Positions 1 through 12,125 of a stretch of 64,000 nucleotides of DNA are shown one piece after another. Location of the stretch: NCBI GenBank assembly GCA_963971225.1, contig OZ020269.1, forward strand, positions 97,764,040 through 97,828,039, read 5' to 3'. The stretch is from Melieria omissa (Eukaryota > Arthropoda > Insecta > Diptera > Ulidiidae). Below the pieces are notes generated by a model. That model saw only the letters and a list, made by a program, of their open reading frames with translations, was not told the DNA's origin and searched no databases. Each line of letters opens with the position of its first letter. Position 1 is the first letter of the stretch. A program made the position numbers and the translations under genes.

Positions 1-1856
1 TGTGTGTGTGACTGTATTCAAGTGAAATACTGGCAACAAAATAATGTACATATTTTTTGTTTTGGGGGGAAATTTCTGTCTGTGCTGTAAATACAACTTT
101 GTTTTGATGCTTAGACTAGGGCTTACAAATACAAAAATTGCCCTAATTGCTTATATATTTTTTTATCAACACAATTGTGACTTTTATGTTTGTAGATAAA
201 TATTATAAATAAAGCATAATTGAAATGAATTTGTGAATCACAGCAAAGTGGGCAAATGGATTTTAGTGGGTTTTATTTTTCAATTTTTCATATGTAACGG
301 GTTACATAATTTCAATGCGACACCACATACTTGTATGATGACACAAGCAATACATGGAAACTGTGTTTATAACTTAAAGCAAACATTATTTACCACAGAC
401 AACTGGTTGGAACGTTTACTAAATGCCGCTTCAATTAGTTTATTACAAATATTTAGCATTAAATAAATTTAGTTAAAACACAAATTTATATAAAAGCACC
501 ATTTATGGGATACTTGGAACAACTCAACAAAAATTATTTAGCAATAAATGGTTTTACTTGATTAAGTCTGCTCAACATAAGCATTTAATTCAACATAATC
601 ATTAAATTCCATACAATCAATTAATTAATTGTTTTTATCGGCCATTTGAATGCGATTAACTGAATTTATATGTGAATTTTTGATGATTTTAGTGACTTTG
701 CATATGAATTTTATGACATTGAAGCTTCCTTTCTTAAATTATAAAGAACACATTATAGCATTCATTTTGCATTTTACAATGAAATGGAATACTTTAAGCA
801 CAAATTAAAAATCTTACTACACAATTTGCGCCACTAAAACTAAATAAAATTATATAAAATAATGTTTCATTTTTACATATATTTATTTCTTAACTGTAGC
901 AAGCAGACAAATGTTTTGGCCAAAGGTTTTCCATGAATGCAGTTCTTGTAGAATGTCTCGTCAGCAATGCGCCGAGTGTTGGGCCAATGGGACATATGTG
1001 TCCTATATACACATTTTACTGAGTCACATTTTAACTGTCAAATTGTGTCTGTCTTTTGACATAAAATATATATAAAATTATATTTAAGAAACACATGCTC
1101 CATTGGTTATGAATCTGAGTCTATAAAAAATATACACTTGAACATTTCTACACTGTTTAGCGCTTGGGGCATTTGGTTTACATTTATGGTATACTTTTCA
1201 AATTTTACAATGCACACATTTGTTTGTTTTCAACCCACTTAATCACTAAACATGAAGTTTGCTTTGAACTTGAATCCACATGACATGTACAATAATTTCA
1301 TTAATTGAATTTTCACTTGCAATATACTCTGACAATTACATACAAACATACACTACAGTACATGCATATGTACCAACAATGATTTTAATATTTAAGAAAA
1401 ATACTCCAAACAGCAGTTTTTGTAAACTCTTTTATGTTCAGAAAATTTAATTTTGCAGCCATTTTTCCAAATAATATTTTTAGTATTTACTTCAAACATA
1501 TATATACATACATAATAAGCACTTCTTATGTAAATAAATCAAATTAATATAAATTCCAATTGCTTCAAAACAAGCCAACAATGAGCCAAAAAATCTTGTC
1601 AAATTTATTCTTGCAAAAAAAGTGTTTAATTTCAAACAGCACCAATGAATATAAATAAAAATTGACGCTATTCAGTCAGCAATGGGTGTAAACATTAATA
1701 ACAGCACAAAGCACAACAACAAAGAACACGTTGTAAGCCGGGCATCAACTTTGCTTTCAAGCAAATAAAACATATGATTTCAATGTTATGTTTTCCAAAT
1801 CAAGTCGGAATAGCGAACATAAGTTCTTAGTTTCAACCTAAATCGGCCACCGTGTT
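1..1856. other. AT-rich intergenic DNA
   Basis: No coding region can be supported here. The longest open stretch (233-466) lacks an ATG and has no recognisable family. The sequence is A/T-rich with short homopolymer runs. The left boundary of the mariner element follows at 1857. Confidence 0.7.
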
Positions 1857-1862
1857 TACCAG

Positions 1863-2812
1863 GGGTGGCTTTCCGTAATTCGATATCGAGCAAATACGTG
1901 TATCGAACTATCGTTTTTGCTTTCCGTAAAACAAAATGTCGTCGTGTCGTATCGAACGTTCGATAGAAACAGCCCGATACCAATTTTGCTCTCGTTTGCT
2001 CGTCTACGCCTTTCTCAACCATAACAAAATGTAAGTATGAAATTAGAAATTTTTTGCAAATTACTAAATGTTTTTAATTTTTTAGGAGTCAAAAAACGAA
2101 CGCTGGACAAATAAAGATGTTAATCAAATTCATGGACAACATGCCGAGCTCGCAAAAAATAGTTTGCAGAATTGCAACAACGGCCACGACAAAAAAACTT
2201 ATGGTTGTGATTGACAGAGTTGTTGAACAGCAATGGACCTCCAATGAAGACAAAGAAGGGATGGCAGAAAGTAAGTAAAAACACTTTCTTTGAAATGTAC
2301 AAAACTTTTCCTGTAACTCGTTATATTTTTAGGTATGGACTGACTACAAATATAACGCTAAACGAAAATTGACCACCCGAATGAAGAGCCTGACGAAAAC
2401 GGGTGATGGACCATATGACGCCGTGCAGTTAAGCAATTTGGAAGAGCGGGTAATAGCTGCAGCAAAAATAAATGCCCAAATAAAATCCCATGGGATCCGC
2501 TGAATCTCTTAATCTTCGTCTATTGATTGGAGTTTCACGACGAAACTCCTCCAAAAACAATAAATACCGCCAATTGTATATTTTTATTCCCGACAATTTT
2601 TAAATTTGGTTATTTTTACCTGTAAAATTTTCTTTGTTTTGTTTCCCGATGCTTCAGACAGCTCCAAAGTACTTTCCACACACTTTCCAAAAAATGAAAA
2701 CGAGAGTTCTCATATCGAGTTACGGAAACCGAAACTGTCTCGTTGAGCGTTCGATATTGAATCGATGTGTCGAGCTAACGATGATCGAGTATCGAATTAC
2801 GGAAAGCCACCC
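1863..2812 (+). mobile_element. Harbinger-like element nested in the mariner terminal repeat
   Basis: Terminal inverted repeats begin GGGTGGCTTTCCGTAATTCG at 1863 and end with the reverse complement at 2812. Similarity continues inward as scattered TATCGA-containing blocks. The flanking trinucleotides CAG (1860-1862) and TAG (2813-2815) fit a 3-bp CWG target duplication with one later change, typical of the PIF/Harbinger superfamily. The interior holds a decayed Myb/SANT-like reading frame, the usual partner protein of these elements, but no transposase, so this is a non-autonomous or deleted copy. Confidence 0.82.
2029..2503 (+). pseudogene. decayed Myb/SANT-like DNA-binding protein of the Harbinger-like element
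   Basis: A start codon is formed across an intron: AT at 2029-2030 joins G at 2086 after GT-AG intron 2031-2085. A second intron is 2271-2332, and the third exon runs from 2333 to a TGA at 2501-2503. The last exon reads GWQKVWTDYK, then KTGDGP, then LSNLEERVIAAA. This is the WKKVW...TGGGP...L..LEERV signature of the Myb/SANT-like domain found in Harbinger partner proteins and zeste-like regulators. The start frame of exon 2 does not continue into the WQKVW frame, so at least one frameshift lies in exon 2. Only about 100 residues are recognisable. The role (binding element ends and importing transposase) is known for the family and inferred here. Confidence 0.6.
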
Positions 2813-2975
2813 TAGGTATATCAGTATGAAGTACGCCTCAAGATACAAATGTCTCGATAGGGAATATTTGTTGTGAACGAGCATATTTTTGTTTTGTTGC
2901 TATGACATCTGTCAAGCAAATTTAGGATACATGACAATGACTTGCATTAAACAAAAAACATCATATTTTTTCATC

Positions 2976-3989
2976 ATGTTAAAAAATTCGAATTTTGTAC
3001 CCGATAATGATAATTTGCGGAAAGCATTAATTTTTTGTATTCATTTGAAGAAAAGTGCTGCAGAGTCGCATCGAATGCTTGTCGAGGCATATAGTGATCA
3101 TGTTTTATCAAGAGCAACATGCAAAAGATGGTTTCAACGGTTCAGAAATAATGATTTTGATGTGAGAAATGAAGAACGTAGAAGACCACCAAAAAAAATT
3201 GAAATTGATCTATTTGAAGACGCCGAATTGCAAACGATATTGTATAAAGATGACACTTTGAGTAAAAAGCAAATGGTAGAAATGATAAATGTTGCACAAG
3301 CAACAATTTTTGTCCGTTTAAAAGCTATGGGAAAGATCCAAAAGTATGGAAAATGGGTGCCACATGAATTGAATGAAAGGCAGATGGAAAACCGAAAAAA
3401 CACTTGTGAAATTTTGCTGACACGAAAGAAAATCAATTTTGCATCGAATTGTTAGTGGCGATGAAATATGGATCTATTTTAAGAATCCTAAACCGAAAAC
3501 CCATGAAGGATTCATTCGGGACAACCTTAAACATCGACTACAAACCCAGATCGTTTCGGCAAGAAGACAATGCTGTGTGTTTGATGGGACCAGAGTGGCG
3601 TGGTGTCTTACGAGTTGTTAAAACCTGGCGAAACCGTTAACACTGATCGCTACCGACAACAAATGCTCAATTTGAACCATGCATTGATCGAAAAACGACC
3701 AGAATGGGCCAGAAGACACGGCAAGGTAATTTTGCTCCATGACAATGCACCTGCACGCAAAGCAAGACCGGTTCAGGATACAATCAAAACACTTGGCTGG
3801 GAGCTGCTACCCCACCCGTTGTATTCACCAGACTTGGCTCCTTCCGACTACCATTTGTTTTCATCAATGGAACACGCATTGGCTGAGCAGCACTTCGATT
3901 TCTACGAGGAAGTCGAAAATTGGGTGTCTGATTGGTTTGCTTCAAAAGACAAACAAATTCTATTGGCGCGGTGTCCACAAATTGCCTGA
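2976..3989 (+). pseudogene. mariner transposase, frameshifted
   Basis: The ATG at 2976 opens a helix-turn-helix N-terminal half ending at about 3453, with the mariner-type WVPHEL segment (3355-3372). The catalytic core follows in two other frames: SGDEIW near 3450-3470, then HDNAPAR near 3739-3759 and SPDLAPSDYHLF near 3826-3861. The second and third catalytic aspartates are separated by 34 residues, the D34D spacing of true mariners. Frameshifts lie at about 3437-3455 and 3590-3605, so no functional enzyme is made. Family known function: cut-and-paste transposition at TA. The breaks are seen directly. Confidence 0.93.
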
Positions 3990-4104
3990 AAGATGGACAA
4001 AATGTGTGGCCAATACTTTGAATAAAATGTTTTTTACTTTCCCATTAAAAATTAGTGTTTAATTTTCGCAAAAAAAAGCTCACTTCATACTGATATACCT
4101 GGTA

Positions 4105-5633
4105 AGATGAAAACCCCATGTTTTGAACCCATTTGAAAGATGTTCACCTTGCACTGCTTTGTGTGTCGGATTGCATATTTAATCCATTGCTCACAACTTG
4201 AGCCAAAACCACACATCTCACTCAGCAAACCAAATCTTTATTATAAGCGCATACTGTGTGTACAAATGTCCACAAAAAGAACACTGTGTACATGCAGCGC
4301 TCTTGAATTGCTGCTCATAAAATGTTGACATTTTTCAAAATTTTTGTTAAACAAATTTAATTGACATGCTTTAATTTTAGGTGTTTTAAACTTTCAAACA
4401 ATCAACTCACACACACGCACACACACATACACATACAGAAATAAGCCATTAGGCAACAATTTTAATATTGAAATGGAAATTCTTTCGCTAAACATTTGTG
4501 GGCAAAGCATATGTTTGCTAATTACAATAATTTGTGTATTTATTAAAAAAAATTATAAATTTTCGCACAATTAATTAGACTAATTAAAAGAAGATTAATC
4601 AGTTTCTTTGAGTTTCCAAATTTTAAACAAGCAAATCAAATGAACAAAGTTCTTCCTATTGAATTCAAGAACTTAGTATGTCAAACATTTAGCGTATCAA
4701 ACATTAAACAGCATTTATGATTAAAAGAATCGCCAGTAACCAATTGTTATGAGAAGTAAAACATCAAATGTGTTGAATAACTGATTAACAGAATTTTTTA
4801 AAAACGATTTTATATAGGGGCGAATTCTATTAATTATTTAACAAGGCAAGAGAAGAACAAGTCTGTTTAGAAGAAAAAGCACTAAATGTTTAATAAGAAA
4901 ACAAGTATTAAATCGACCAATCAATTACTTTTGTAAGTTCTTAATCGAACTACAAAAAACGTACATAATCAATTGTACCGACTATTTATTCTTATGTATA
5001 TTTGTTATTTGAAATACATTCAAACTGATTAAAAAATGCAAAATATTAATGAACAACTAAAGAACGGAATGTTCAAGATTTGCTATAAATTTTAGGAACC
5101 CTGTTAAACTGATCTGTTACAGTTACACATCATATTAAGAAAATGCATAAAAATATTTTAATTAAAAAAAAAATCAAAAAAGTGATAATTACTTAATTTT
5201 TACAATTAAAAATTTCTATGTTGCTATAAAATTTATATCGTTTAACTTAAGTTTATTGATAAATAATAAATTATAATACAAAATTATAATAAATAATCAT
5301 TAAAATAATTATAATGAATAACTTAAGAATTATTTTTACTGCTTTTATTATAATTTATTTTAATTTATAATTTTAATAAATTAATTATTATAATTTTAAT
5401 TAATTATAATTTATCCTTTTACTAGCATCTATTTTTTTTTTAATTTAATCAAGAAAATTTTCTGAATTTACGATATGTGGTTCATATTATAAATTAATTC
5501 GCAAATTAATTAATTGAATTTATTTAAATAATTAAAATTTTTGACAAATTAATAAGTAATTAATTTAACATTACAAATCAACACAAATTACATATTTATA
5601 CATATATCAATAATTACACGGTGCAACACTGAA
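4105..5633. other. AT-rich intergenic DNA with CA microsatellite
   Basis: No gene is supported. A CA-rich microsatellite lies at about 4408-4438. From about 5160 the sequence becomes almost pure A/T, with runs of TTAATTA and TAATTATAAT, and continues to the foldback element at 5634. Confidence 0.65.
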
Positions 5634-6644
5634 AATACACCTGACAAATTACATAGTGTAGGCTGTTTATATGGTCGAATAATGCATAAAAATATTTTTG
5701 TTATATTTTTTGTACCCTCCAAATTTTATTTATTTACAAAAAACCGTTTTTACAAACTTTCCGCGGTAATCTATGAATATTTCAGTAATTTTTTTTAACG
5801 ATTTTCAATATGTAATATGTTTTGGAAAGAGCATTGTCAGACCTTTCGAATGATGTATGTCAATTCATTGTTTAAACAAATGAGTAGTAAGTTTTTATCG
5901 CATAAACCTTGAAAAAGTGATTTTTTTCTCAATTTTTTTAACTTTAACCAGTTTTTATTGCATAATGAAACAAAAAAATTAATAAAGTTAGGTAATATTC
6001 TGAAAGAAGATTTGTTTACGAACAAATTGGTGTATTGCTTTATTGAATTGGACCAAAACTGCGGAATCTACGCTATTTTTTCGTAACTAGAAAATAAAGC
6101 CTTGAATATGTATTCGTTTGAGATTTAAATAAAAATTTAAGACGAATTCATTGTACACACTGCAATACACATGATAGGCTTTATTTTCTAGTTACGAAAA
6201 AATAGCGTAGATTCCGCAGTTTTGGTCCAATTCAATAAAGCAATACACCAATTTGTTCGTAAACAAATCTTCTTTCAGAATATTACCTAACTTTATTAAT
6301 TTTTTTGTTTCATTATACAATAAAAACTGGTTAAAGTTAAAAAAATTTAGAAAAAAATCACTTTTTCAAGGTTTATGCGATAAAAACTTACTACTCATTT
6401 GTTTAAACAATGAATTGACATACATCATTCGAAAGGTCTGACAATGCTCTTTCCAAAACATATTACATATTGAAAATCGTTAAAAAAAATGACTGAGATA
6501 TTCATAGATTACCGTGGAAAGTTTGTAAAAACGGTTTTTTGTGAATAAATAAAATTTGGAGGGTACAACAAATATAACAAAAATATTTTTATGGATTATT
6601 CGACCACATAAACAGCCTACAGTATGTTACTTGTCAGGTGTATT
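5634..6644. mobile_element. foldback element: two 468-bp inverted arms around a 75-bp loop
   Basis: The left arm (5634-6101) starts AATACACCTGACAA, and the right arm (6177-6644) ends with its reverse complement. The arms are of equal length (468 bp) with only scattered differences, around a 75-bp spacer (6102-6176). A 62-codon open stretch recurs in mirror image at 5837-6025 (minus) and 6253-6441 (plus). This is a by-product of the palindrome and resembles no family I recognise. It has no transposase. Probably a foldback-type or long-TIR non-autonomous DNA transposon. A recent inverted duplication is the alternative. Confidence 0.8.
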
Positions 6645-8040
6645 TAATTTTTTTTTTTTTGTAGCACAGTGTTATTATATATTTATTTAAATAAGTCAAG
6701 TTATAGGTACTTATTATTTATTAATTTTTAATTATTGAATAATAATTCATTTAAATAAAATTAATGCAAAATAAATTTAAATTAATATATATTTCATAGA
6801 ATTTTTGAAAAGAATAACAAACAAGTTTATCATAAATAACAATCAAATTATTAATAAGTAAGAAATAAACTTAATAAATTAATAAAAACTTATTAATAAT
6901 TATTTATTAATTAATCAAAAATTATTAATAATTACTTAATTATTAATTAATAAAAAATTATTAATAATTAATTAATTTATAAAAAAATTACAATAATTAA
7001 TTAATTATTAATTAATAAAAAATTATTAATAAATAATAATTTATTCATTAATAACCAATTATTAATAATTATTTTTAATTAATAAAAAATTATTAATAAT
7101 TAATTATTTATTAATTAATTTAAAAAAATTATTAACAATTATTAATTAATTAATTAACAATTATAATTTTTTAATTAATAAATATTTATTAATAATTTTT
7201 TATTAATTAATAAATAATTATTAATTGTTTATTAATTAATAAAAATTATTAACAATTATTTATTAGTTAATAAAAAATTATGAATAATAAAATTATTAAT
7301 AATTATTTATTAATTAAAAAAATTATAAATATTTATTAATAAATAATTAATGAGCAAATAATAAATTTAAAATAATGATTAACTTATTTGTATTCAATTT
7401 ATGTATAATTAACTACACAAATCTAATAAACAATTAATTTAAGATAATGTAATAAATACTAATTATTTAATAGTCATGAAATTAATTATTGATTAATTTA
7501 TTTCATTAAAAAAATATACATTAATTATTATTTAATTAATTCAAATTAATTCGTAACTAATTTAAATTGATCAGTAAATAATAATTAATATATCAAATTA
7601 ATTATGAATTTATTTAATTTGAATTAATAATACAAAAATTGAATTGATGATTAATGAAGAATTAATTTAAATCAATTCGTAACTAATATAAATTGATCAA
7701 TAAATAATATATCAAATTAATTATGAATTTATTTAATTTGAATTAATAATACAAAAATTAAATTGATGATTAATTCAAATGTTTTAATGAAGAAATAACT
7801 TAAATTATTTTAATTAATTTATAAAAATGTATTAATTAAAAATTTGTAATTTAAATTCTAAATAATTTAATTTAATTTAAGTTAATTTATTTAAAAAATG
7901 TTTATTAATTAATAATTAATAACTTAAATTATTAATGAATGCAATTAATGAATAAATAAATAAAATAAATTGAACTAATTAATCATAATTAATAGTCAAT
8001 AATAAATGTTTATGAATTTTGATTTTTTAACTATTTCTTT
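6645..8040. repeat. extreme A/T low-complexity block (TTAATTAATAAAA-like)
   Basis: About 1.4 kb consists almost only of A and T, built from irregular reiterations of TTATTAATTAATAAAAAATT. There is no fixed period and no open frame. Such blocks can be degenerate satellite, a decayed element or a matrix-attachment-like region. The sequence does not decide between them. Confidence 0.7.
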
Positions 8041-9834
8041 TTCATTAAAATTTTCTTAAATGTTTAACAAATTATTATTACTTTTAAAACTAAATAGAAA
8101 TATTCCACATTTTGCACTGGAAATATTTGTTAGTTCTAGTCATAACTTTGCCTTTAACAAAAACTAAACAAAAAGCTCTAAAAAACGTCAGCGTCCACAG
8201 CTGTTCGTTTGATGAAAACAAGCGATATTCATAGACAATTAAAGTTGACATTTGAAAAAATTCCAAATAAATGTGTGTAAAAATGAATGCGCCAAGCTTT
8301 TCAATCGGCAAAGTGGTAATAAATTTTAATTGATTTTTGGCCTTTTTTTATGCTAATGAAATAATAATAAAACTTTATAAGTAAAGAAAAATTTTTGAAA
8401 TTAGCAGCAAATGTTTTGGGTAGAGCGTTGGCATTACGTAAGTACGTCTGTTTCTGTTGCCCTGACATGTTTTCTTACTTTACAAATTTTGTTTTATTCA
8501 CTTTTTTTGCCATGCTCTAGAGTGGTACATTTAAACCACTGAAGCCAGGCCAATGAAGCTTCTCTTCCTAGTGGGCAGCGATTCATTGATTTTCTATATC
8601 GTTCGGACGCTATTTTTGAAACGGTCCAACTACATTGTTACTGACTGCAAAAGTCATTGAAATTAATTTCAACACGAAATGCGCGTGGCCACAGCGACAA
8701 ATCGTTCAAGTTCGAGCAATAATTTAATGCTTTCATAAAATTTCGCTACGTTGGCTGGACGCTTTTGTATAGTTTTTTGTTAATGTTGCTTTATTGGCTT
8801 TGCGTTAATTTTCGCAAACAGCACGACACATACAACTATTTTTCTTATCTAAAGTTAATAGTGCCACTACAATCACACAATACACACACACACACATATA
8901 CACGCACATACTCGTAAGACTATCAAGTATGAATACAATACACATGCACGGAACAAGGAAAAAAGTTAAGAATGAGCATGAAAAAAGAAGTGTTTAGGTT
9001 TGTAAATGAATATAAATATAAATATTTGTATGTACTTAATCGATATGTGCTGTGAGCGGTGAGTGGCGTATGCGTGTGTGTGTGCGAGTTATGTACGTTG
9101 GTAAGTGCGGTATGATAGGTGGGGGGAGGGCAGATGCGTGGCTGGTCGGATGGATGAGTGGGTGGATGGTTGGTTGGTTGGGCAGCCAAGCTAGCCGGCG
9201 TGGGTGTGTTGGTGTGTTTGTTGGTGGGAAAACAAAGTGCGTACATAATAAGCCGAGGTGTTGAAATACAATTTTGTGATTATACACGCAGTTTTTTGCG
9301 CTTTTTGTTTTGATTTAATGCGATTGTAGCGCATCGAATGAGACCACATTGTTGTTGTTGGTGCGCCGTTTGCTGTCAGTAAAAAATGTAAAGTGGCATG
9401 GAAAAGCGCGTAATGGCAAGAAAATATGTAAACAGAGGCGAACTTCTTACAGCCACTTGGACTGCACGTCTGCCGGACTGACTGTCTGGCCGGCTGGCTA
9501 GCGGTTCGGGCGCGCTGCTAGGCTGCTGCTCATCTGACTGACTGACTAACTGACAATTTGTAATTGGCTGTGCTGTGCTGCATTCGCTCACCCGCACCTC
9601 AAAGTGGAATCTTGCGGTCAGCTTTCGCTCCCGTTGCTATTCCGCTACTTGTCTGTTTGTTTGTTTTTGGTACTTTTGCTATTGGCCGGGGTGTAAATGT
9701 GGTCTGCTGCTCGGCTCTGCATAGCCGCTGCGCCTTCACCACTAGTCAATTTCGCTGAGTGCCGGACTGCTGGCCGCTGGCGACGTGGCATTGCGATTCA
9801 GATCGACCCCGTCCGGCTGCTGCCCTGCCGTCGG
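8041..9834. other. intergenic region with CA/GT microsatellites
   Basis: A CA repeat lies at about 8885-8900, and a GT/GGT-rich stretch at 9054-9240 yields proline/histidine/threonine-rich open frames on the minus strand that look artefactual. 9440-9835 is more GC-rich and adjoins the 3' end of the minus-strand ankyrin gene, so part of it is probably that gene's 3' UTR. No other gene is supported. Confidence 0.6.
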
Positions 9835-11502
9835 TCATAAGTCAGGAAAGCGGCGCGCGTCCTCCACGTAATGGGACGGCACAACGAACAGCGATTCCGG
9901 TATGTTGTCGCGAAACTCGAACTTCTGGAAGGTGATTTTGGCGGTTACGGTGTGCAGCACCGGTATCTCCACCTTGACGGGGAAGCCGCTCGGCAGCTTC
10001 AGCGTTACGAATTCGCGCAATTTGTTGATGTGTTTGAAGGGTGCAATCACTTCGAGCACGTTGAGCAGCATTTCGACGCTGAGCGGAAAGTCTTTGCTCA
10101 TGGCGACGGTTGCACGCAGCGTCTTGTTTGACTGCTTGTGCACTGGTGTACGGCCCAGATGCGGACATTTGCCAGCCGCTGCGCCGATGTACTCCTCCCA
10201 GGTGAGGGATGGTGCTGGTGGCGGTTGCAGCGAGCTGCGGCGCGGCATCTCTGCGCTACAGCCATTGATTGATTCGCCGCTGGAGCCGCCGCTGCTGATG
10301 TTGGTGAGGCTGGCGCGGCGACCACGCGATATCGAGTCGACAATGGCGCGATTGCGCTGCAGATCTTCGTGCGTCAAGTGCTCGCGGCGTTTGCGCTGCT
10401 TCAGCACGAGTCCCTGTATGGCGTACAGATCGCATTGGTACTGGCCGCTGACCAGCTCTTTGCGGTCCTCCCGAAATATCCAACCACTTTGCGCACGCGT
10501 GAAGTGTATGCTCTTGGTGGACATTTGTGCGGCCAGTATGTCGGTGGACATGAGCACGTCCACCTCGTCGTCGATGTCGGCGTCCTCGTAACGCACGTGT
10601 TGGTAGCACTCGAACTCGTTGTCCAGCACGGTGAGCGACTCGTGTTGCGGCCGATCTCCGCGAAATATAAACGATATGTCGCCCCGTTCCCAGCGCATGT
10701 CATTGAAGTCGACCAGTGTGGTGTCCAGACGCAGCGTAGCGCCTGCTTTGTGTATGCGGCAGATGTCGGACGGCAGCATGCGCGACACTAACGGCACCCA
10801 CGACGCAAAGTCCCACTTAAGTTCCATATAGAAGTCCTGAATCTGCTGTAGTGCGCGCACTAGCTTGGCGCGTCGTGTTTCCATGTGTTGCCGCGACTGT
10901 TGCTTCAGTTTGCGCAACACGGCGGCAATTGTCTGCCGATCGCCGTAGCTAATGGCCTCTGCCAGCGGCGACCAGCCGTCATTGTTCTTCACTTTGACGG
11001 GAGCGCCGTGCGCCAGCAGCAGATGAATGCACTCCTTGCGGCCGAGCATGACCGCCAGGTGTAGTGGCGTATTGCCGTGCTTGTCTCGGCGAGCGATCTC
11101 CTCCTGAAGCTGCAAGGTGGCAGGCGGACGTTGCAGCAGTCGCGCCAACTGCTTGTATTCGCCCTGAAAGACCAGCTTGTGCAGCGTGTAGTCGCCGCTG
11201 TACGCGCTGCTGTGCTCTTTTGATGGGTCGCTGTCGGCGGCAGTGGGTGATGGGGAAGGCGAGGGCGACGGCGATGGTGTTGCGCTGACTGTTGGGGACG
11301 GCGCCGGTGACTCGTCGTCGCTTGCCGTTCTTGTGGACTCACGCTGTGCCGCTGAATTAAAACCCACATTACTGCTACAACCACCCTCACCGACACTGCC
11401 ACAACTGTCTGTCGCGCTGACTCCACTGTCTATGCCAGCGACACCATTCTCCTTCGGCGATTGTTGCTTGCTGCCGTGCTGCTCCTCCTTCTCTTTGGAC
11501 AT
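9835..11502 (-). CDS. ANKRD13C: ankyrin repeat protein of the ANKRD13C type
   Basis: Single-exon 555-residue protein. Residues 1-95 are Ser/Pro-rich and low-complexity. Ankyrin repeats follow (about 100-205), including DKHGNTPLHLAVMLGRKECI and NNDGWSPLAEAISYGDRQ. A long C-terminal domain (about 215-550) then matches the GPCR-chaperone domain of ANKRD13 proteins: DFASWVPLVSRMLPSDICRI, LDTTLVDFNDMRWERGD, FTRAQSGWIFRED, and FKHINKLREFVTLKLPSGFP ending in RRFPDL. The length agrees with vertebrate ANKRD13C (about 540). ANKRD13C is known as an ER-associated protein that affects folding and export of G-protein-coupled receptors; the same role here is inferred. It lacks the ubiquitin-interacting motifs of ANKRD13A/B/D. 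The start is the first ATG of the frame. Codon use is GC-rich compared with the flanks. Confidence 0.95.
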   Translation of the reverse strand: MSKEKEEQHGSKQQSPKENGVAGIDSGVSATDSCGSVGEGGCSSNVGFNSAAQRESTRTASDDESPAPSPTVSATPSPSPSPSPSPTAADSDPSKEHSSAYSGDYTLHKLVFQGEYKQLARLLQRPPATLQLQEEIARRDKHGNTPLHLAVMLGRKECIHLLLAHGAPVKVKNNDGWSPLAEAISYGDRQTIAAVLRKLKQQSRQHMETRRAKLVRALQQIQDFYMELKWDFASWVPLVSRMLPSDICRIHKAGATLRLDTTLVDFNDMRWERGDISFIFRGDRPQHESLTVLDNEFECYQHVRYEDADIDDEVDVLMSTDILAAQMSTKSIHFTRAQSGWIFREDRKELVSGQYQCDLYAIQGLVLKQRKRREHLTHEDLQRNRAIVDSISRGRRASLTNISSGGSSGESINGCSAEMPRRSSLQPPPAPSLTWEEYIGAAAGKCPHLGRTPVHKQSNKTLRATVAMSKDFPLSVEMLLNVLEVIAPFKHINKLREFVTLKLPSGFPVKVEIPVLHTVTAKITFQKFEFRDNIPESLFVVPSHYVEDARRFPDL

Positions 11503-12125
11503 TTTCTAAAGTTCTAACTACGACAACTCGCGACGTTCACGCACTTCCGCCCTTTTTGCAAACCGTTTTGCGTTTGCTGCAGGCGCACATAAATTTTTCC
11601 CTTCTCGCTTTTTTATTGAATTTTCACAACAGAACTTTCCGTTTTTCGCTAAACTTCGTATTTAAAGCGACCGGGGTGGCAGTGTCGCCGTATGCATTCC
11701 GTTGAATGCGTTTTCAAGGCGAGTGGCCCAGTAAACCCAATTGGGAGCAACTAATGCGTGATGCAATGCGCGAAATTTTGACTACAAATGGAAACGATTG
11801 AATGCCAAATAAACAAACTTAAAAACATTTGACTTGTTTTCAAATCATTCTGGCAAATGTTTGTAGGAGGCATAATGAAATAAGACATCATGTGTAGCAT
11901 AAAGTGCATTGGCAACGGTAGTAAACTTTTTGTAACATTTAGTGCTACTACTAATTAGTTAAGCACATGAACGCCCGGTGTTGAGGCAGCTGTTGACCGA
12001 GAACAGGGTTGCATTTAGCTTTTATTCATAAGTAGTAATTAAAGTGTGAAAAAATATAATAGAAAACAAATGTAATATTTCATTCAATGTTTTAAGGTTT
12101 CATGATATTCTCACTCACATAGAAC
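11503..12125. other. 5' flank of the ANKRD13C-like gene
   Basis: About 200 bp upstream of the start (to about 11700) is moderately GC-rich and probably holds the 5' UTR and promoter. The rest is AT-rich with no open frame that I can support. No TATA box is convincing. Confidence 0.45.

Larger units (their letters stand above)
1859..4102 (+). mobile_element. mariner element, interrupted in its left terminal repeat
   Basis: The right end (4082-4102) read on the minus strand starts CCAGGTATATCAGTATGAAG. The same 21-bp repeat on the left is split: CCAG lies at 1859-1862 and the rest at 2816-2832, separated by a 950-bp Harbinger-like insertion. TA dinucleotides flank both outer ends (1857-1858 and 4103-4104), as expected for the TA target duplication of Tc1/mariner elements. 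Without the insertion the element is about 1.29 kb, the usual mariner size. The transposase inside is frameshifted, so the copy is non-autonomous. Confidence 0.9.

Noticed and set aside
233..466. 77-codon open frame near the left edge
   Set aside because: Begins with GTG not ATG, low-complexity composition, no recognisable family, AT-rich non-coding surroundings.
5837..6441. Two mirror-image 62-codon frames
   Set aside because: They are the same sequence read from the two arms of a foldback; no domain, and the palindrome explains the duplication.
8923..9287. Proline/threonine/histidine-rich frames of 83-107 codons on the minus strand
   Set aside because: They are translations of a GT/GGT microsatellite region, in overlapping frames, with no conserved features.
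9842..11509. Several 80-230 codon frames on both strands within the ankyrin gene
   Set aside because: GC-rich coding DNA produces long shadow frames; only the 555-codon frame shows conserved domains.
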